Shown here: piece after piece, positions 6,429 through 7,959 of the stretch | Layout: every line of letters starts with the position of its first letter | Position numbering within the stretch: position 1 is the first letter of the stretch | Assembly: GCA_947628325.1 (NCBI GenBank) | Contig: CANQZL010000070.1 | Coordinates: 1 to 7,959, forward strand | Length of the DNA stretch: 7,959 nucleotides | Source: an uncultured Bacilli bacterium | GTDB taxonomy: Bacteria > Bacillota_I > Bacilli_A > RF39 > UBA660 | Reading direction: 5' to 3' | Position numbers and translations under genes: made by a program | The notes under the pieces: model-generated | Seen by the model: only the letters and a program-made list of their open reading frames with translations | What the model was told of the DNA's origin: nothing | The model's database searches: none

Positions 6429-7959
6429 AAAACTATTTACATAAGATGAACCATAGTTAAAGTCATCGTCATCATCGTCATCATCATTAATTTCATTTTC
6501 AACTTTATTTTCAATTTCTTTTGTACTATTGTCGTTCTCTTTATCTTCTTCTTTTTTAAATAATTCTAAACCTTTATAAGCTTCTGAAGTAGGTGAACTA
6601 TTTTCATCATTGTTATCTTTTTCTGTAGTTTCCTTATTTTCTTCTGAATTAACAGATATTATTGAATTTTCATTATCTTCAGAATCTTTACTTTCTTTAA
6701 TTTTTTCTTCCATCATTTTTAAAGCATTCTTTAATAATTCATTATCTTCATTTTTAGTAAGTGCTATCTTTTTTTCTTCTTCATTTATAACAGAATCATT
6801 ACTTTCATTTTCAGTTTCCTTTTGAGAATCAGAATTAATTATATCATTATCTTCTTTTTCATTTTTATCATTGTTATTTTCATCAGGTAAATTATTATCT
6901 TCTTCTATATTTGTAGTTTTACCTAATATAAAGTCTTTTAAACTTTGATGTTCTTCATCAAAATCAACTTTATAATCAATTATTCTTAATACTTCTTCAA
7001 AAGATGTTTCCCCATTTTTAACTTTTATAAAACCATCTTTTAATATAGAGTCATTTTCACCATAAATAAGTTTCTTTATAAATTCTTCTTTACGATTATT
7101 TGCAATAGCACTACGAAGTTCATCATCGAATTTAATAACTTCAACTACTGGCAATTGATCTGTATAACCATTACTACAATCATCACAACCAACAGGATAA
7201 TAAAGTTCATCTACATCTTCCCCTGTAACATCTTTAATAATCTTTTTTTCATAAGGACTAGCTTTTCTAATAGCACGACATGTAGGACATAACTTCTTTA
7301 CTAATCTTTGTGAAATAATTCCTAGTAAATTAGAACCTAGTAAATAATTTTCTACATCCATATTTAATAATGTTTTTATTGTTGATAAAGCATTCTTAGT
7401 ATGCATAGTAGATAATACTAAGCGTCCAGTTAATGAAGCACGTAAAGCACTTCTAGCTGTTTCATCATCTATTAATTCACTAATAGCTATTACATTAGGA
7501 TCAGCTAATAAAACATTACGTAAAACACTTCGATAAGTAATTCCTTTATCAGAAGCAAGTTGAATTTGATTAATTGTATCTATTTTCATTTTAACTGGAT
7601 CTTCTATAGATATAATATTTAAATTTTCTTTTCCTAAATCTTGTAGTATAGCATACATAGTAGTTGTTTTACCTGAAGATATAGTACCAGTAATTAAAAT
7701 AATACCATTATCTTCTTTAAGCATTTCTTTAACTTTATTTAAATCATCTTTTCTTAAACCTAAATTATCTAAACTCTTTAAATTTTTAGCATAATTAGAT
7801 AAATGAACCACAATTTTTTCCCCATTAATAACTGGTAAAGAAGAAGTACGCATATTATACTTTCTATTATTATATTCAAAGTTAATAGCACCATATTGCG
7901 GAATACTTGATACTGTAATATTCATTCCTGATAGAATTTTTATTCTTGTAATAATATTT
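6426..7959 (-). CDS. GspE/PilB/ComGA-type secretion or pilus assembly ATPase with acidic C-terminal tail (5' partial)
   Basis: Hexameric ATPase family that powers assembly of type IV pili, competence pseudopili or type II secretion fibres at the inner face of the membrane. The frame stays open to the window edge; residues before the ATG at 7925 read TRIKILSG, matching the family's conserved sRiKilagmdI segment, so that ATG is internal. Numbered from it: RTSSLPVINGEK (26-37), Walker A GTISSGKT (80-87), Asp-box IEDPV (107-111), Walker B DPNVIAISELIDDETA (142-157), His-box TGRLVLSTMHT (166-176) and a zinc tetracysteine CPTC/CDDC (213-216, 247-250). Lys86, Glu150 and His175 are kept, but GPTGSGKT, GEIRD, TGH and the ErRlPQDG segment are all altered. 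The fold ends near residue 325 and is followed by about 160 low-complexity residues. Which system it serves cannot be told without the genes beyond the edge. Confidence 0.9.
   Translation of the reverse strand, partial: NIITRIKILSGMNITVSSIPQYGAINFEYNNRKYNMRTSSLPVINGEKIVVHLSNYAKNLKSLDNLGLRKDDLNKVKEMLKEDNGIILITGTISSGKTTTMYAILQDLGKENLNIISIEDPVKMKIDTINQIQLASDKGITYRSVLRNVLLADPNVIAISELIDDETARSALRASLTGRLVLSTMHTKNALSTIKTLLNMDVENYLLGSNLLGIISQRLVKKLCPTCRAIRKASPYEKKIIKDVTGEDVDELYYPVGCDDCSNGYTDQLPVVEVIKFDDELRSAIANNRKEEFIKKLIYGENDSILKDGFIKVKNGETSFEEVLRIIDYKVDFDEEHQSLKDFILGKTTNIEEDNNLPDENNNDKNEKEDNDIINSDSQKETENESNDSVINEEEKKIALTKNEDNELLKNALKMMEEKIKESKDSEDNENSIISVNSEENKETTEKDNNDENSSPTSEAYKGLELFKKEEDKENDNSTKEIENKVENEINDDDDDDDDFNYGSSYVNSF
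6429..6911 (-). other. Acidic, Asn/Glu/Asp-rich low-complexity tail of the ATPase
   Basis: Residues 339-499 of the ATPase (numbered from the ATG at 7925) are dominated by Glu, Asp, Asn, Lys and Ser with almost no hydrophobic clusters, as expected of a disordered region. Three islands break the pattern: a likely amphipathic helix NELLKNALKMMEEKIKES (395-412), AYKGLELFKKEE (449-460), and the aromatic end FNYGSSYVNSF (489-499) right after eight consecutive Asp. Known GspE-family ATPases normally stop soon after the zinc and C-terminal helical part. The tail is in frame with no stop, so it is one polypeptide as sequenced. Confidence 0.8.
6462..6485 (-). repeat. Trinucleotide (GAY)8 tract encoding eight Asp
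   Basis: On the minus strand, eight consecutive GAT/GAC codons encode the Asp run near the ATPase C-terminus. Five are GAT and three GAC, interrupting a pure repeat. Gain or loss of units would keep the reading frame, so the run length could vary between strains. Confidence 0.8.

Noticed and set aside
6610..6825. Plus-strand open frame of Ser/Phe/Leu-rich sequence opposite the ATPase tail, resembling a membrane peptide
   Set aside because: Its hydrophobic look is the complement of Glu/Asp/Asn codons in the acidic tail; no ribosome site and no independent support.
7923..7925. ATG as the start of the minus-strand ATPase
   Set aside because: The frame continues upstream into a TRIKILSG segment that matches the conserved core of the GspE/PilB family, so the gene runs off the window.

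Overview
The window is very AT-rich, uses the standard bacterial stop set (TAA, TAG and TGA; TGA ends rsmH, and Trp is encoded by TGG) and is almost fully coding. Gene content and order (MurF-Ddl pair, then mraZ-rsmH-ftsL-division PBP with PASTA domains) point to a low-GC Bacillota. A peptidoglycan-making lineage near the base of Bacilli or the mollicute-related gut lineages fits best. That placement is an inference from composition, the MraZ operator style and the protein families, not from a marker-gene tree.

Layout: (1) 1-2435, plus strand: the 3' part of a membrane-anchored MurF-type ligase whose start lies before the window, then ddl, closed by an intrinsic terminator. Ddl makes D-Ala-D-Ala and MurF attaches it to UDP-MurNAc-tripeptide, so the two genes are consecutive steps in one pathway. 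(2) 2436-2565: a regulatory gap with a 14-bp perfect palindrome, a strong sigma-A-like promoter (TTTACA-N17-TATTAT) and three MraZ-box repeats at an exact 10-bp period that run into the mraZ ribosome binding site. (3) 2566-6368, plus strand: mraZ, rsmH, ftsL and ftsI (PBP2B/2x type), tightly spaced or overlapping, a compact division operon. It ends in its own terminator; mraY, murD, ftsW and murG do not follow. (4) 6398-7959, minus strand: a convergent gene for a GspE/PilB/ComGA-type assembly ATPase. Its N-terminus lies outside the window. Its core catalytic residues are kept, but several family signatures are altered and it carries a long acidic, Asn/Glu-rich C-terminal tail.

The division block is conventional biology. 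The parts that deserve a second look are the MraZ operator overlapping the ribosome binding site, and the divergent ATPase with its unusual tail. I see no RNA genes, CRISPR arrays, insertion sequences or attachment sites, and no non-coding stretch longer than about 150 bases.
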